Assembly: GCA_012837705.1 (NCBI GenBank)
Contig: DUQQ01000097.1
Span: forward strand, 1-37,349
Origin: Hydrogenispora sp.
GTDB lineage: Bacteria; Bacillota; UBA4882; UBA10575
Length of the DNA stretch: 37,349 nucleotides
Reading direction: 5' to 3'
Numbering within the stretch: position 1 is the first letter of the stretch; the number at the start of each line of letters is the position of its first letter. Below are positions 15,084-24,292 of the stretch, one piece after another. The translations under genes were made by a program, and so were the position numbers. The notes under the pieces were generated by a model. The model was not told where the DNA came from. It did no database searches and saw only the letters and a list, made by a program, of their open reading frames with translations.

Positions 15084-16430
15084 TTAGCAGTTCGTTTTTA
15101 TTTTACCATCGAGTTCGTAGGGGCCCGCCGCCTCAATTACGACCGGGACAAATGCCCCCGGTACCAGTTGGGCCTTTTGGTCTGCGGAAACACGGACATT
15201 CACCACACCATCGATCGTCGGGGCTTCCCGGTATGACCGGGCTTCCCACTGCCCCGGTGCCTTCTCCTTTTCCAGTAAAACCAACAATTCCCGGCCGATT
15301 AACGCCTGGTTATTTGCGGCTGAATGCTCTTGCTGCTGCTCTAAAACCAGGCGGGCCCGCCGTTTTTTGGTAGCCGGGTGGACTTGCTCCGGTAAACGGG
15401 CGGCCGCCGTTCCCTCCTCCCGGTAATAGGGAAAGACCCCCACCCAATCCAGGCGAACATCGGCCAAGAAAGCCAACAGCTCAGCAAAATCCTCTTCCGT
15501 TTCCCCCGGATAGCCCACGATAAAAGTGGAACGGATCGCCGCATCCGGAAGAAAAGCGCGTACCCGTCCGATCAAATCCCGGATTTCCCCTTGTGTACTC
15601 CGGCGGCCCATCCTTTTGAGCACCGCGTCACTGGCATGCTGTAAAGGGATGTCCAGATAGTGGCAGATATGCTTCGAGTTCCGAATCGTCCGTAAAAGTT
15701 CATCACTGATCTGCGACGGATAGGTATAGAAGAGACGGAGCCAAAACTCTCCTTCCAACTGGTCCAGGCGGGAGAGGAGAGCGCTAAGGTTAAAGGCACC
15801 GTCGGAGTCGGTACCGTAAGCCGTCGTATCCTGTGCCACCAGATTGATCTCCTTCACGCCCCGCGCAAGCAGATGCTCTACTTCCGCGATGATGCTCTCC
15901 GGTTCCCGGCTACGGTACTCCCCCTTAAGCTTGGGAATAATACAGTACAGGCAGTGGTGATTACAACCCTCGGCAATCTTCACATAGGCATAATGCGGCG
16001 CGGTTGTCAGCGGCCGGTCGGACAAGGGCGGCGGTAACCAGCCCGCTGGCGCGTCCGCAATAAACCGGGCTTCGCCTTTTTTATCTAAAGCCGCTGTCAA
16101 GAGCTCGGGTAAGCGCGTATACTCTCCGGTTCCAACCCAGAGGTCCACCTCCGGTAGGGCCTTCACCAGTTCCTGCTGGTACCTTTGGGGAAGACAACCG
16201 GTTACCACCAACAAACGACAACGGTGCTCCTTGTAAGCGGCAAACTCCAAGATCGTGTCGATCGACTCCTGCGTCGCCGACTCAATAAAAGAACAGGTAT
16301 TAATCACCAGAACATCAGCTTCCTCTGGCTTTGCCGTCCTTTCAAACCCGGCCTTTTCCGCAAAGCCAATCATGTATTCGGTATCAACCTGGTTTTTCGG
16401 GCAACCTAAGGAAACCCACCCAATCTTCAT
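15084..16430 (-). CDS. rimO: Ribosomal protein S12 methylthiotransferase RimO
   Basis: A 448-residue radical-SAM enzyme that methylthiolates an Asp of ribosomal protein S12. The N-terminal UPF0004 domain has its three cluster cysteines in SLGCPKN, INTCSF and VTGCLP. The radical-SAM CxxxCxxC is in GCNHHCLYCIIP. A TRAM domain occupies about 375-448. KGEYRSREPE and related segments favour RimO over MiaB. I use ATG 16430, with TAAGGA eight bases upstream; the frame opens at 16487, and ATG 16439 is a second option. Confidence 0.94.
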   Translation of the reverse strand: MKIGWVSLGCPKNQVDTEYMIGFAEKAGFERTAKPEEADVLVINTCSFIESATQESIDTILEFAAYKEHRCRLLVVTGCLPQRYQQELVKALPEVDLWVGTGEYTRLPELLTAALDKKGEARFIADAPAGWLPPPLSDRPLTTAPHYAYVKIAEGCNHHCLYCIIPKLKGEYRSREPESIIAEVEHLLARGVKEINLVAQDTTAYGTDSDGAFNLSALLSRLDQLEGEFWLRLFYTYPSQISDELLRTIRNSKHICHYLDIPLQHASDAVLKRMGRRSTQGEIRDLIGRVRAFLPDAAIRSTFIVGYPGETEEDFAELLAFLADVRLDWVGVFPYYREEGTAAARLPEQVHPATKKRRARLVLEQQQEHSAANNQALIGRELLVLLEKEKAPGQWEARSYREAPTIDGVVNVRVSADQKAQLVPGAFVPVVIEAAGPYELDGKIKTNC

Positions 16431-16600
16431 CCCTGTCATCCTTACTTGTCCATCCTTTTTGTATCTTAGTTTTTCCCCTTGTCTCAACCTGGAAAATACT
16501 TTTTCCTGCTTGGTTTTCTAGTAAACTTTAGTAGTACGTATGGGTAAATTCATTCAAACAATTAAAGCCAGTTAGATCCTGACCGTTCTAAACAAACGTT

Positions 16601-16660
16601 GTTCTTAAGCCCGGCGCTAAACCCGGCGCGCTATTATCAGCACCGGCTGCTGCGGCCACC
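16601..16660. repeat. Possible degenerate fourth copy (D) of the 130-bp repeat
   Basis: This lies in the 240-bp gap between rimO and the lytic transglycosylase gene. CCCGGCGCTAAAC (16610-16622) is identical to repeat copy A (10205-10217), and GTTCTT before it resembles the A sequence. Only the 5' half appears; the paired 3' half is not recognisable. It also has a direct repeat CCCGGCGC-TAAA-CCCGGCGC. Confidence 0.35.
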
Positions 16661-16670
16661 TCATATAAGC

Positions 16671-17270
16671 TCAGCCCCGATGGTTGTATAAATACCGGTA
16701 TAAATAGTACGTCCGCATAATCTTCGCCACATAACGCCTGGTCTCTAGGTAAGGAATGCTGTGCAGATCATCAACCCGACCGGTCCAGGCTCCGGAGGAG
16801 AGCCAGGTCTTGACCTTCTCTCCGCCCGCGTTGTAGGCAGCCAGGACCAAAACCCGATCCCCGTTAAACTCCCGGAACAAGTAACTCAAATACCAGACCC
16901 CGATTGGAATGTTAACCTCAGGCCGGTCCAAGTCTTCCACCTTTAAGGAAAGGCTCTTTTGCGCGCCAACCCAAGAGGCTGTCTCCGGCATAATCTGCAT
17001 CAACCCCCGGGCCCCCTTCGTCGACCGGGCTTTGGGGTCAAACTTGCTTTCCACATAGATCAAAGCAGCCACCAGTTGGGGATCGACCCCGGCGTACTCG
17101 GACCGCATCTCGATCTCTTCCCGAAACGGAAACGGGTACACCAGGCGTCCCACTGGTTTATGGAGCGCCACTCCCAGCAGAACCAAGAGAAAAAAAAGGA
17201 GGAACTTGAGATGGCGTTTTTTAATCACGAAAATTATAGCCTTCACCACCCGTGCAGTACCTAAGTCCAT
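16671..17270 (-). CDS. Membrane-anchored lytic transglycosylase (SLT domain)
   Basis: A 199-residue murein-cleaving enzyme: an N-terminal signal anchor (about 22-37) and then an SLT lysozyme-like domain. The catalytic Glu is in YVESKFDP, followed by GARGLMQIMPETA and AAYNAG, which are diagnostic for the family. It acts on peptidoglycan outside the inner membrane. I start at ATG 17270, next to the coaE stop at 17272, although its ribosome site is poor. GTG codons about 7 and 14 codons in are alternatives, and the longer frame to 17315 overlaps coaE. Confidence 0.88.
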   Translation of the reverse strand: MDLGTARVVKAIIFVIKKRHLKFLLFFLLVLLGVALHKPVGRLVYPFPFREEIEMRSEYAGVDPQLVAALIYVESKFDPKARSTKGARGLMQIMPETASWVGAQKSLSLKVEDLDRPEVNIPIGVWYLSYLFREFNGDRVLVLAAYNAGGEKVKTWLSSGAWTGRVDDLHSIPYLETRRYVAKIMRTYYLYRYLYNHRG

Positions 17271-17271
17271 C

Positions 17272-17907
17272 CTATGCGCCAGACGGGGAAATATGCGCCC
17301 CCTTCCGCGCCGCAAGAATCTGTTTCACTTCCTCCTTCAATGCGGTTTCGGTCCCATCATTGTAAATAACCACATCGGCTTGGGCGATCTTCGTACGTAG
17401 CGGCAGCTGTGCTCCAATCCGCCGCCGGGCCTCTTCCGTTCCCAGCCCATCCCGGGCCTGCACCCGCGCCAGTTGCACCGCCGGGGAAGCCGCAACCACC
17501 CAAATCTCATCGAAACCCATCGCCTTCTTCGTATCCAGACCCGCTTCGAACAGGAGGGGAACTTCAACCACCACATCCTGTCCCGCCTGCTTTAACGCTT
17601 GCGCCTCCGTCTTAATCCGGGCAATAATCGCCGGATGCGTCAGGTCGTTTAGGCGTTGACGCTTTTCGGGATCGCCAAAGACAATCTGTCCCAGAAGGCG
17701 CCGGTCAATCCGCCCCTCCGTATCCAAAATCTCCGGTCCAAAGGCCTGCTTTACTTCTTCATACACGGCTGTTCCCGGCCTCAGCAACTGGTGTCCGACT
17801 TTGTCCGCACTGATCACCGTCAGCCCTAATTCTTGCAAAATCCGGGCCACTGTAGTTTTGCCGGTCCCGATCCCGCCGGTCAAGGCGATTACGAAACCTT
17901 CTCCCAT
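17272..17907 (-). CDS. coaE: Dephospho-CoA kinase CoaE
   Basis: A 211-residue P-loop kinase for the last step of CoA synthesis. Walker A GGIGTGKTT is at about 11-19, followed by the typical LTHPAI segment and VVVEVPLLFEAGLD. The C-terminal RTKIAQADVVIYNDG region contains the usual asparagine-aspartate turn. The ATG follows GAAGGGA. It sits between mutM and the lytic transglycosylase gene; polA-mutM-coaE order is common in Firmicutes. Confidence 0.95.
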   Translation of the reverse strand: MGEGFVIALTGGIGTGKTTVARILQELGLTVISADKVGHQLLRPGTAVYEEVKQAFGPEILDTEGRIDRRLLGQIVFGDPEKRQRLNDLTHPAIIARIKTEAQALKQAGQDVVVEVPLLFEAGLDTKKAMGFDEIWVVAASPAVQLARVQARDGLGTEEARRRIGAQLPLRTKIAQADVVIYNDGTETALKEEVKQILAARKGAHISPSGA

Positions 17908-17941
17908 TCCATTGCTTTCCCTTCTCCCTTAGGGTGTTTTT

Positions 17942-18763
17942 CTATTTTTGGCAGGTGGGACAGTAATGGGTCCCCCGACCGGCAACCCGGGCGTAGACCA
18001 ACGGCTCACCACATTCCAAACAGGTTTCCTTTTTCCGCCCATAAACCTTTAGATGGTGCTGAAACTCCCCGGCTTCACCGCGTCCATCCACATAATCCCG
18101 CTGGGAAGTCCCCCGATAGGCCACGGCTTTATTTAAAATCCGCACGATGGATTCATAAATCTTCTCCCATTCAGCCCTGGTTACCTCCCGGGCCGGGCGC
18201 GTAGGGGAAATCCCCGCCGCAAACAAAACCTCATCAGCATATATGTTACCCAATCCGGCCAGAACCCGCTGGTCCAGAAGGAGGCCCTTCACTGGTCCCG
18301 AACGCCGGGCCGCCGCCTCTTCTAAAACAGCCATAAGTTCTTCCTTCGCTGTGTTTAGCGGTTCTAAACCCAGCGCGGTCAGACCGGCCGGAGGTGCCGC
18401 CGGTGGAAACAACACGGCGGTGCCGAATTTGCGGGGGTCCACAAAATGCAGGCTATTTCCGTCCTGAAAAGACAGGACCAATGTGGTATGTTTCGCCAGG
18501 GAGGGCGTCCCGCTTTGCCAGACCAAACTCCCGGCCATCCGGAGATGGATTGCCAAACGTTGCCCACTATCCAGCTGAAAAAGGAGGTATTTCCCCCGAC
18601 GCTCTATAGCGGTGATCTGCCGCCCGGCCAGCCCCGCTTCAAATTCATCCGGAGCAGGCTTTACGGCCTTCGCCAGGTAGACCTGGACCCCATCGATCAC
18701 GGCTCCTTGTACCAACGGCAGCAAAGACCGGCGAATGGTTTCAACTTCTGGTAATTCCGGCAT
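17942..18763 (-). CDS. mutM: Formamidopyrimidine-DNA glycosylase (Fpg/MutM)
   Basis: A 273-residue base-excision repair enzyme for oxidised purines. The mature N-terminus PELPEVETIRR carries the catalytic Pro2 and Glu3. HLRMAGSL and a C-terminal zinc finger C-x2-C-x16-C-x2-C (CLECG ... CPTCQK) are intact. The start at ATG 18763 is fixed by the catalytic Pro and follows GGGGGGA; the frame opens at 18781 inside polA. Two bases separate it from the polA stop, so the two genes are probably cotranscribed. Confidence 0.97.
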   Translation of the reverse strand: MPELPEVETIRRSLLPLVQGAVIDGVQVYLAKAVKPAPDEFEAGLAGRQITAIERRGKYLLFQLDSGQRLAIHLRMAGSLVWQSGTPSLAKHTTLVLSFQDGNSLHFVDPRKFGTAVLFPPAAPPAGLTALGLEPLNTAKEELMAVLEEAAARRSGPVKGLLLDQRVLAGLGNIYADEVLFAAGISPTRPAREVTRAEWEKIYESIVRILNKAVAYRGTSQRDYVDGRGEAGEFQHHLKVYGRKKETCLECGEPLVYARVAGRGTHYCPTCQK

Positions 18764-18765
18764 CG

Positions 18766-21438
18766 CTATAAATCCCCCCAATTATCGCCACTTTTCAGAT
18801 CAATAGCCAACGGAACCCGCAGTTCAAAGGCCCGTTCCATCTCCTCACGCAAGACCTTCTCCGTCTCCGGAAGGGCGTCCCGCTCGACCTCGAGAAGCAG
18901 TTCGTCGTGGACCTGGAGGAGCATGGTCGCGGGGAGTTTTTCTTTACGTAACCGCGCCTCTACCCGCACCATCGCCAGTTTAATCAGATCAGCGGCCGAA
19001 CCCTGGATCGGCGTATTCCGCGCCATCCGTTCGGCGAAGGCGCGCCGCTGGAAATTACGGGCTTTAAGATCGGGTAAATAGCGCCGCCGGTTCATGATTG
19101 TACTCACATAACCGGCCTCCTTAGCCGTAGCAATCGACTCCTCCAAATAGGATTTTACCCCTTGATACTGGGCGAAATAAGCATCGATGAACGCTTCCGC
19201 TTCTTGGCGGGAGACACCGACCCCCTTCGCCAGGCCGAATCCGCTGATCCCATAAATAATCCCGAAGTTGACTGCTTTAGCCCGTGCCCGCAATTCGGAG
19301 GTGACTTCGTCAGGCGGGACGTGAAAGATCTCCGCCGCCGTCCGCCGGTGCACATCCTCGTCACTCCGGAATGCGGCCAGCAGCTTCTCGTCGGCGGCAA
19401 AATGGGCCAACAACCGCAATTCGATCTGGGAATAATCGGCCGAAAGCAAAACGGTGTCTTCCGCGCGGGGAATAAAACAACGGCGGATCTCCCGCCCTTC
19501 CGCACTACGCACCGGGATGTTCTGCAGATTAGGATCGGTACTGCTCAACCGCCCGGTGGCGGTCACGGCCTGGTTAAACGTTGTATGAATCAGATAACCG
19601 GGTGGCTTGGCCAGCCCCAGAAGGGCTTCCACGTAGGTGGAGTTCAGCTTCATCAAACCACGGTAAGCCAGCACCTTCTCGACGATCGGATGTTTGTCGA
19701 CCAGCTCCTCCAAGACTTCCGCATCGGTCGAATAACCGGTTTTGGTTCGCTTCCCTACCGGCAGGCCAAGCCGTTCGAAGAGGATCACCCCCAACTGCTT
19801 TGGTGAAGAGATATTAAACTCTTCCCCCGCCAACCGGTAAATCTCAGTTTCCAACTCTTCGATCCAGCGGGCATAATTGGCCTGGAGAGTTGCCAAATGC
19901 TCGGGGGAGACTTTCACGCCCGCTTTTTCCATAGCAAACAAGATCCCGACCAGCGGCATCTCCACCTCATAAAAGAGTTCCTCGACTCCAGTCTGCTCAA
20001 TCTCCGCCTGTAAAACCGGATGGAGCTTGAGGAGGGCCGCCGTCCGCCGCACCCCAGCAGTGGCTAAATCTGCTTCTGTCCAATCGGTGGGCAAAGCAAA
20101 GATCTCCCGCTTTTTTCCCTTGGCATCCTGTAGGGGCGGAAGCTCGATCCCGAGTAAAGTCTGGGCCGTGTTCTCCAGGGTTAATCGCCACCGGCCACCG
20201 CTGACCAGATAGGCGGCGATCAGGGTATCAAAAGCAAGGCCTTCGCAGGTGAAGCCGTAATGGTCCGCCAGGACCATCTGGGTTTTTCCGTCATCGGCCA
20301 ATTTCGGCGCTTGTGGATCGGTGAGCCACCGGACGAACGGTTCCGGCCAAGTCTTTACGCTGCCAACCAGTGGCAGATAACCATGCTGATCGTCGTCTTT
20401 CGAAAAGGCCACCCCCAGGACTTCCCCCCGCTGCCAGGTGGCTTCCGCCGCCAGAAACTGTAGGGCAACAGGCGTTTGACCACTGCCTTCCAGAAAGGCG
20501 GGGAGATCCTCACCAGTAAGGATTTGGGCGTCCGGAGTTAAAACCGCCCTGACCTCAACCTGTGCCGCTACCGGAGCTTTAGCCTCCACGCGGCCCAGGA
20601 GACTTCTAAATTCCAGCTTCCGAAAGAAGGCTGCCAGCCGCGGTGCATCAAAATTGAAACGGCACGCCGCCGGCTCCACCGGCAACGGGACGTCCCGCCG
20701 AATCGTCACCAGTTCCCGCCAACGCTCTGCGTCTTCGCGGTGGGTGACAATCAATTTTCTCAACCGTTCATTTTCAATCTTCTCCGGGTAGGCCAGGATC
20801 GTTTCCAGGCTCTCATAGGTATTCAATAGTTTGGTCGCCGTCTTGTCGCCAATACCGGGGATCCCGGGAATATTATCGGACGGGTCCCCTTTCAACGCTT
20901 TAAAATCTGCCCACTGCCGGGGCGTTAAACCGTATTTCTTCTGTATATAATCGGGGGTGGCGCGCACAATATCGGTGATCCCGCGCCGGGTGTAATAAAC
21001 ACAGACCCCGTCCTCGATCAACTGAAAGGCATCCTGATCCCCGGTGACAATGCAGACCGGGATCCCTGCTTCCTGTGCCGCCCGGGCCATTGTCCCGATG
21101 ACATCATCGGCTTCATACCCGGTCACCCCAATCACCGAGGCCCCCATACTCTCGTAAAACTCTTTAATATAGGGAAATTGGCGCAGAAGATCCTCATCCA
21201 GTTCTTTCCGGGTCCCTTTATAATCGGCATAGACTTCATGCCGGAAAGTCTTCCCTAGATCTTCGGCTACCACCAAATAGGTAGGCTGCTCATCCTCCAG
21301 TAAACGGAGGACCATCGTCGCTACCCCGTACACCGCGCTGGTGGGGAGTCCTTCCTGCGTCCGCATATTGGTGTCCTTTAAGGCATGAAAGGCGCGGTGC
21401 GCCAAACTGTGGCTATCAATGATCAGCATCTTCTCCAT
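18766..21438 (-). CDS. polA: DNA polymerase I
   Basis: An 890-residue family A polymerase. The 5'-3' nuclease domain (about 1-290) has VTGYEADDVIGT and VTGDQDAFQL. The middle 3'-5' exonuclease domain is degenerate: the expected D-x-E motif is replaced by the VALQFLAAEATW region. The polymerase domain is intact with SADYSQIELRLLAH (motif A), AVNFGIIYG (motif B) and LLQVHDELLLEV (motif C). GGGAGG eight bases before ATG 21438 sets the start. Loss of proofreading residues also occurs in some Bacillus and Thermus enzymes. Confidence 0.96.
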   Translation of the reverse strand: MEKMLIIDSHSLAHRAFHALKDTNMRTQEGLPTSAVYGVATMVLRLLEDEQPTYLVVAEDLGKTFRHEVYADYKGTRKELDEDLLRQFPYIKEFYESMGASVIGVTGYEADDVIGTMARAAQEAGIPVCIVTGDQDAFQLIEDGVCVYYTRRGITDIVRATPDYIQKKYGLTPRQWADFKALKGDPSDNIPGIPGIGDKTATKLLNTYESLETILAYPEKIENERLRKLIVTHREDAERWRELVTIRRDVPLPVEPAACRFNFDAPRLAAFFRKLEFRSLLGRVEAKAPVAAQVEVRAVLTPDAQILTGEDLPAFLEGSGQTPVALQFLAAEATWQRGEVLGVAFSKDDDQHGYLPLVGSVKTWPEPFVRWLTDPQAPKLADDGKTQMVLADHYGFTCEGLAFDTLIAAYLVSGGRWRLTLENTAQTLLGIELPPLQDAKGKKREIFALPTDWTEADLATAGVRRTAALLKLHPVLQAEIEQTGVEELFYEVEMPLVGILFAMEKAGVKVSPEHLATLQANYARWIEELETEIYRLAGEEFNISSPKQLGVILFERLGLPVGKRTKTGYSTDAEVLEELVDKHPIVEKVLAYRGLMKLNSTYVEALLGLAKPPGYLIHTTFNQAVTATGRLSSTDPNLQNIPVRSAEGREIRRCFIPRAEDTVLLSADYSQIELRLLAHFAADEKLLAAFRSDEDVHRRTAAEIFHVPPDEVTSELRARAKAVNFGIIYGISGFGLAKGVGVSRQEAEAFIDAYFAQYQGVKSYLEESIATAKEAGYVSTIMNRRRYLPDLKARNFQRRAFAERMARNTPIQGSAADLIKLAMVRVEARLRKEKLPATMLLQVHDELLLEVERDALPETEKVLREEMERAFELRVPLAIDLKSGDNWGDL

Positions 21439-21567
21439 GGTCTGTTCCTCCCTTCGCGGCCGCCGACGCCGCATCGCCCGCGCTGGCTACCAGTTAGCCC
21501 ACAAGCAGTACAGTTTCTTTGCCCGATGATGGGCACGCTCTTCCGTCCTGCTAAATTATCTAAAAAT

Positions 21568-22527
21568 CTAACGGGAAAGATTGTTTTCAAAGTAATCGCG
21601 GGCGAGCAAAGCCAAACCCACGGCGTTGTCCGCAGACAACTCGGTTTTGCCGAAATACACCTTGATCCCTTGGCCCAAACGGGCGACCCGCGCCTGAAGC
21701 TCCCGGCGTAGGTAGGTGTTGCTGGCGACCCCTCCGAACAATAAAACTTCACGGCAGCCCGGTTCACCGGTGGCCACCCCGGCCTTTATTAAACGAAAGA
21801 CCGATTCGACCAGACAGTCCAAGACCGCCAGCGCCAGATCGGGGGGTGCAGGCTTCTTCGCCCACAAACGTAATGCAGCCGAGGTCGGTCCGGAAAAACT
21901 AACGGTCAGACCCTGAACGGCCACCGGCAACTTCAGGGTTGCTTGTCCTTCCTGCGCCAAAGCCTCCAAGTGGGGACCGGCCGGAAAGGGTAGACCCATT
22001 GCCACGCCGATCCGATCGACCATTTGTCCCGCATGCAAATCGGAAGTACCGCCCAGCAGCTTGACCGCAAAACCCCCCGCCCTCCTTTGAATGGCAAGCA
22101 GCTCCGTTGTCCCTCCCGACAAATGGAGTCCAAAAAAGGCGTCACTGTCAAGCCCAGAGTCGGCAAGGGCCGCCCGGATATGGCCTTCCTGATGCGAAGA
22201 GGCCAGGAGCGGAACGCCGGCCGTGGCGGCAATCGTGCGGGCAAAATTGGCCCCAGCCAGAAAGACCGGCAGATAGGATCCTTCCACCGGCCGCGGGCGT
22301 GCCGCGTACGCCACTCCTTTGAGGAGCTGGAAGGGGGCGGCTGCTTCCACTAAATCTGGAAGGTTCTTTAAATGTTGGAAAAGGGCTTCCGATTGTCGAA
22401 GCCCTTTTGCCCCCTTTTCCACTGTTAAGAGCCGGCGCTGATCCTGCAGGATGCGCCCGGCCGCATCTGTTAACGCTAAAGATGTTGTATAGCAACTCGT
22501 ATCTAAACCAAGATAATAACTACTCAT
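21568..22527 (-). CDS. Kae1/TsaD-like domain protein (second paralogue type)
   Basis: A 319-residue ASKHA-fold protein. YYLGLDTSCYTTSLAL opens the fold, the metal-binding H-x3-H is in SSHQEGHIRAAL, and LHLSGGTTELL and LFGGVASNTYLR follow. These are TsaD features, but the protein differs from canonical TsaD in several segments and lies between nusB and polA, where Clostridia often carry a Kae1-like paralogue of unknown role. A separate true tsaD is expected elsewhere. GAGGGA before ATG 22527 sets the start, which overlaps the nusB stop by 8 bp. Confidence 0.8.
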   Translation of the reverse strand: MSSYYLGLDTSCYTTSLALTDAAGRILQDQRRLLTVEKGAKGLRQSEALFQHLKNLPDLVEAAAPFQLLKGVAYAARPRPVEGSYLPVFLAGANFARTIAATAGVPLLASSHQEGHIRAALADSGLDSDAFFGLHLSGGTTELLAIQRRAGGFAVKLLGGTSDLHAGQMVDRIGVAMGLPFPAGPHLEALAQEGQATLKLPVAVQGLTVSFSGPTSAALRLWAKKPAPPDLALAVLDCLVESVFRLIKAGVATGEPGCREVLLFGGVASNTYLRRELQARVARLGQGIKVYFGKTELSADNAVGLALLARDYFENNLSR

Positions 22528-22966
22528 CTGTTCCCTCGTCAACCTTTGCCGGTACAGCCACCATTTCACGGATGGCGCGGATGACGGTTCCTAGAACCCC
22601 GTTCACAAACTTCCCAGAATCCTCATCCCCGAATTTTTTCGCCATTTCAACCGCTTCATTCACCGTGACTTCCACCGGAATATCACTGCGGTATAGTAAT
22701 TCATAGACCGCTAAACGGAGGATGTTCCGGTCGGTACTGGCCATTCTGGCCAGCGGCCAGTCTTGCGAATAATGCCGCAAAAGACCGTCAATCTCCTCCC
22801 GTTTCGCGATCGCGTCCGCCACAATCTCCTGTAGAAAGCTGGCGGCATCGGGGGAAAGTTCATGTTCGGCCAATAACCACCGGACCGCATCCGGCCAGGG
22901 CACCCGACCTAAATCATACTGAAATAACGCGAAGAATGCTAATTCCCTTGCCAAGCGTCTGCCCAT
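22520..22966 (-). CDS. nusB: Transcription antitermination factor NusB
   Basis: A 148-residue all-helical RNA-binding factor for rRNA antitermination. RRLARELAFFALFQYD at the start and RNILRLAVYELLYRSDIPVEV (RNILRLAVYELL, then SDIPVEV) with NEAVEMAKKFGDEDSGKFVNG-type ending (AVEMAKKFGD, KFVNGVLG) match NusB. It follows the asp23-amaP-DUF2273 block, a standard Clostridia arrangement. The ATG follows GAGGTTG. The stop overlaps the next gene by 8 bp. Confidence 0.96.
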   Translation of the reverse strand: MGRRLARELAFFALFQYDLGRVPWPDAVRWLLAEHELSPDAASFLQEIVADAIAKREEIDGLLRHYSQDWPLARMASTDRNILRLAVYELLYRSDIPVEVTVNEAVEMAKKFGDEDSGKFVNGVLGTVIRAIREMVAVPAKVDEGTDE

Positions 22967-22991
22967 CTGTTTTCAACCTCAAGTCCTTCAG

Positions 22992-23231
22992 TCAATAAAT
23001 TCGTCGTCTTTGGAAGAGCCCTCTTAATTTCGGCAGTTTTATCTCATCACCGCTGTCAAATCTTTTCCCCACCAGATACCCGACCAAGACACAGAAGGCA
23101 AAAGACAAGGCTTTGATCCAACCAAGCCAGAGGACCAAAATACCCGTCACTACCCCTAAAGCCGAAGAAAAGATCCGTCCTTTATAGGTCAAGAACAACT
23201 GTAAAAGCTGGTGATTATCCTTTTCTGACAT
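22992..23231 (-). CDS. DUF2273 small membrane protein
   Basis: A 79-residue protein with two hydrophobic segments (about 17-33 and 38-52) and a basic tail ending FQRRRIY. The layout and its place between amaP and nusB match the DUF2273 family found with Asp23/AmaP proteins. It probably belongs to the same membrane-bound envelope-stress complex; its exact role is unknown. AAGGAGGGAGGAG precedes the ATG. Confidence 0.85.
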   Translation of the reverse strand: MSEKDNHQLLQLFLTYKGRIFSSALGVVTGILVLWLGWIKALSFAFCVLVGYLVGKRFDSGDEIKLPKLRGLFQRRRIY

Positions 23232-23244
23232 TGCTCCTCCCTCC

Positions 23245-23778
23245 TTATTCCACCCGCGCCCGCGGTTCCGCGGAGACTTTCGTCACCGTAACTTCCGCGT
23301 TGTTCACCGGAATTCCGAGCGTCGCGTGGATATACTCGCGCAGTTCTTCCCGAATCTCGTAGATTAACTGCGGAATACTGATATCAGGGGAACTAACAAT
23401 CTCCACCTGAAAGCTGAGCCGTTCGTTCTCCGTAATCGCCCGGACTTCTGCTTCCTTCACACCCCTGATCTTTTTCACGGCCCGTAAAGCCAAGGCTTCC
23501 ACTGCCGGTGAGGAGACACGAATCTCACCCAACTCCGTGGTGTGGATGATCGTCCGGAGTTCCTTCTTCGTATGTAATCCGGCCATCCACAACAGGACGA
23601 AGAAGACAAAGAAAAAGAGAAAAGCAAGGAGTTTAAAGATCTTACCTTCTTCACCAATGGTCAACATCCGGACCACACGGAACACGTCTTCACCGAGCAA
23701 CAGGCCGAAGAAGAAGATGGAGAGCACCAGCATCACCAAGGAACCGACGATAATAACCAAACGGTAAGATATCTTCAT
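23245..23778 (-). CDS. amaP: Alkaline shock response membrane anchor AmaP
   Basis: A 177-residue protein with two N-terminal helices (about 7-28 and 46-66) and a cytoplasmic Asp23-like domain (about 85-170: GEIRVSSPAVEALALRAV, then VQVEIV-type strands). In Staphylococcus AmaP tethers Asp23 to the membrane. It is 13 bp upstream of the DUF2273 gene and 26 bp downstream of asp23. GGAGGATAG precedes the ATG. Confidence 0.87.
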   Translation of the reverse strand: MKISYRLVIIVGSLVMLVLSIFFFGLLLGEDVFRVVRMLTIGEEGKIFKLLAFLFFFVFFVLLWMAGLHTKKELRTIIHTTELGEIRVSSPAVEALALRAVKKIRGVKEAEVRAITENERLSFQVEIVSSPDISIPQLIYEIREELREYIHATLGIPVNNAEVTVTKVSAEPRARVE

Positions 23779-23804
23779 CCCATTCTATCCTCCTTGCCCC
23801 CGAT

Positions 23805-24209
23805 TTATTTTACCCGTTTCTCCTCCGGTTGGGGTTCTTCTTGCTGAAATTCGACCCCCTGGATGTGGACATTAACCTCCACCACCGTGAGTCCGGTCAT
23901 ACTCTCAATCGCCCGTTTCACGTTCTCCTGGACGGCCACAGCCACCTCCGGTACTTTTGAACCGTATTCAACAATGATTGAAAGATCAATCGCTGCTTCT
24001 TTCTCGCCGACTTCCACCCGGACCCCTTTTGCAAGATTCTTCTTCTTTAACAGCTCGGTAATCCCGTCCACCATACCGCCGCTCATCCCGTAAACGCCTT
24101 TCACTTCCATGGCTGCCAGTCCGGCGATGACCCCCACAACCTCATTGGCAATCCGAATCGAACCGTTTTTTTCATTCCACTCATGTTCGGGATTAAAATC
24201 TCTGGCCAA
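23805..24209 (-). CDS. Asp23/Gls24 family envelope stress protein
   Basis: A 134-residue Asp23/Gls24 protein: GSIRIANEVVGVIAGLAAMEVKGV (IANEVVGVIAGLA, AMEVKGVYGM), DLSIIVEYGSKVPEVA and VKRAIESMTGL are family hallmarks. It ends in a charged, Glu-rich tail. The ATG at 24224 has no ribosome site, while the TTG at 24209 has GGAGGT exactly seven bases upstream, so I start there and treat the five upstream codons as leader. It heads the asp23-amaP-DUF2273 set after accC. Confidence 0.88.
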   Translation of the reverse strand: MARDFNPEHEWNEKNGSIRIANEVVGVIAGLAAMEVKGVYGMSGGMVDGITELLKKKNLAKGVRVEVGEKEAAIDLSIIVEYGSKVPEVAVAVQENVKRAIESMTGLTVVEVNVHIQGVEFQQEEPQPEEKRVK

Positions 24210-24292
24210 TCCTGCCACCTCCATCTATTAATTATCTTCTCACCCGCTTGCGGCGGGCTTTTCGCTTTTCACCGCAAAGGCTTCCTTAGATT

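Noticed and set aside
19162-19806. 214-codon plus-strand open frame
   Set aside because: Antisense to the polymerase domain of polA, which is fully conserved on the minus strand.
21517-21532. TGCCC-GATGAT-GGGCA hairpin upstream of polA
   Set aside because: A 5-bp stem without a T run or nearby regulatory context; likely chance.
24244-24275. GC-rich hairpin followed by T residues on the plus strand
   Set aside because: It points away from all neighbouring genes, and a competing TTGCGG/CCGCAA pairing exists on the minus strand; not a convincing terminator of accC or asp23.
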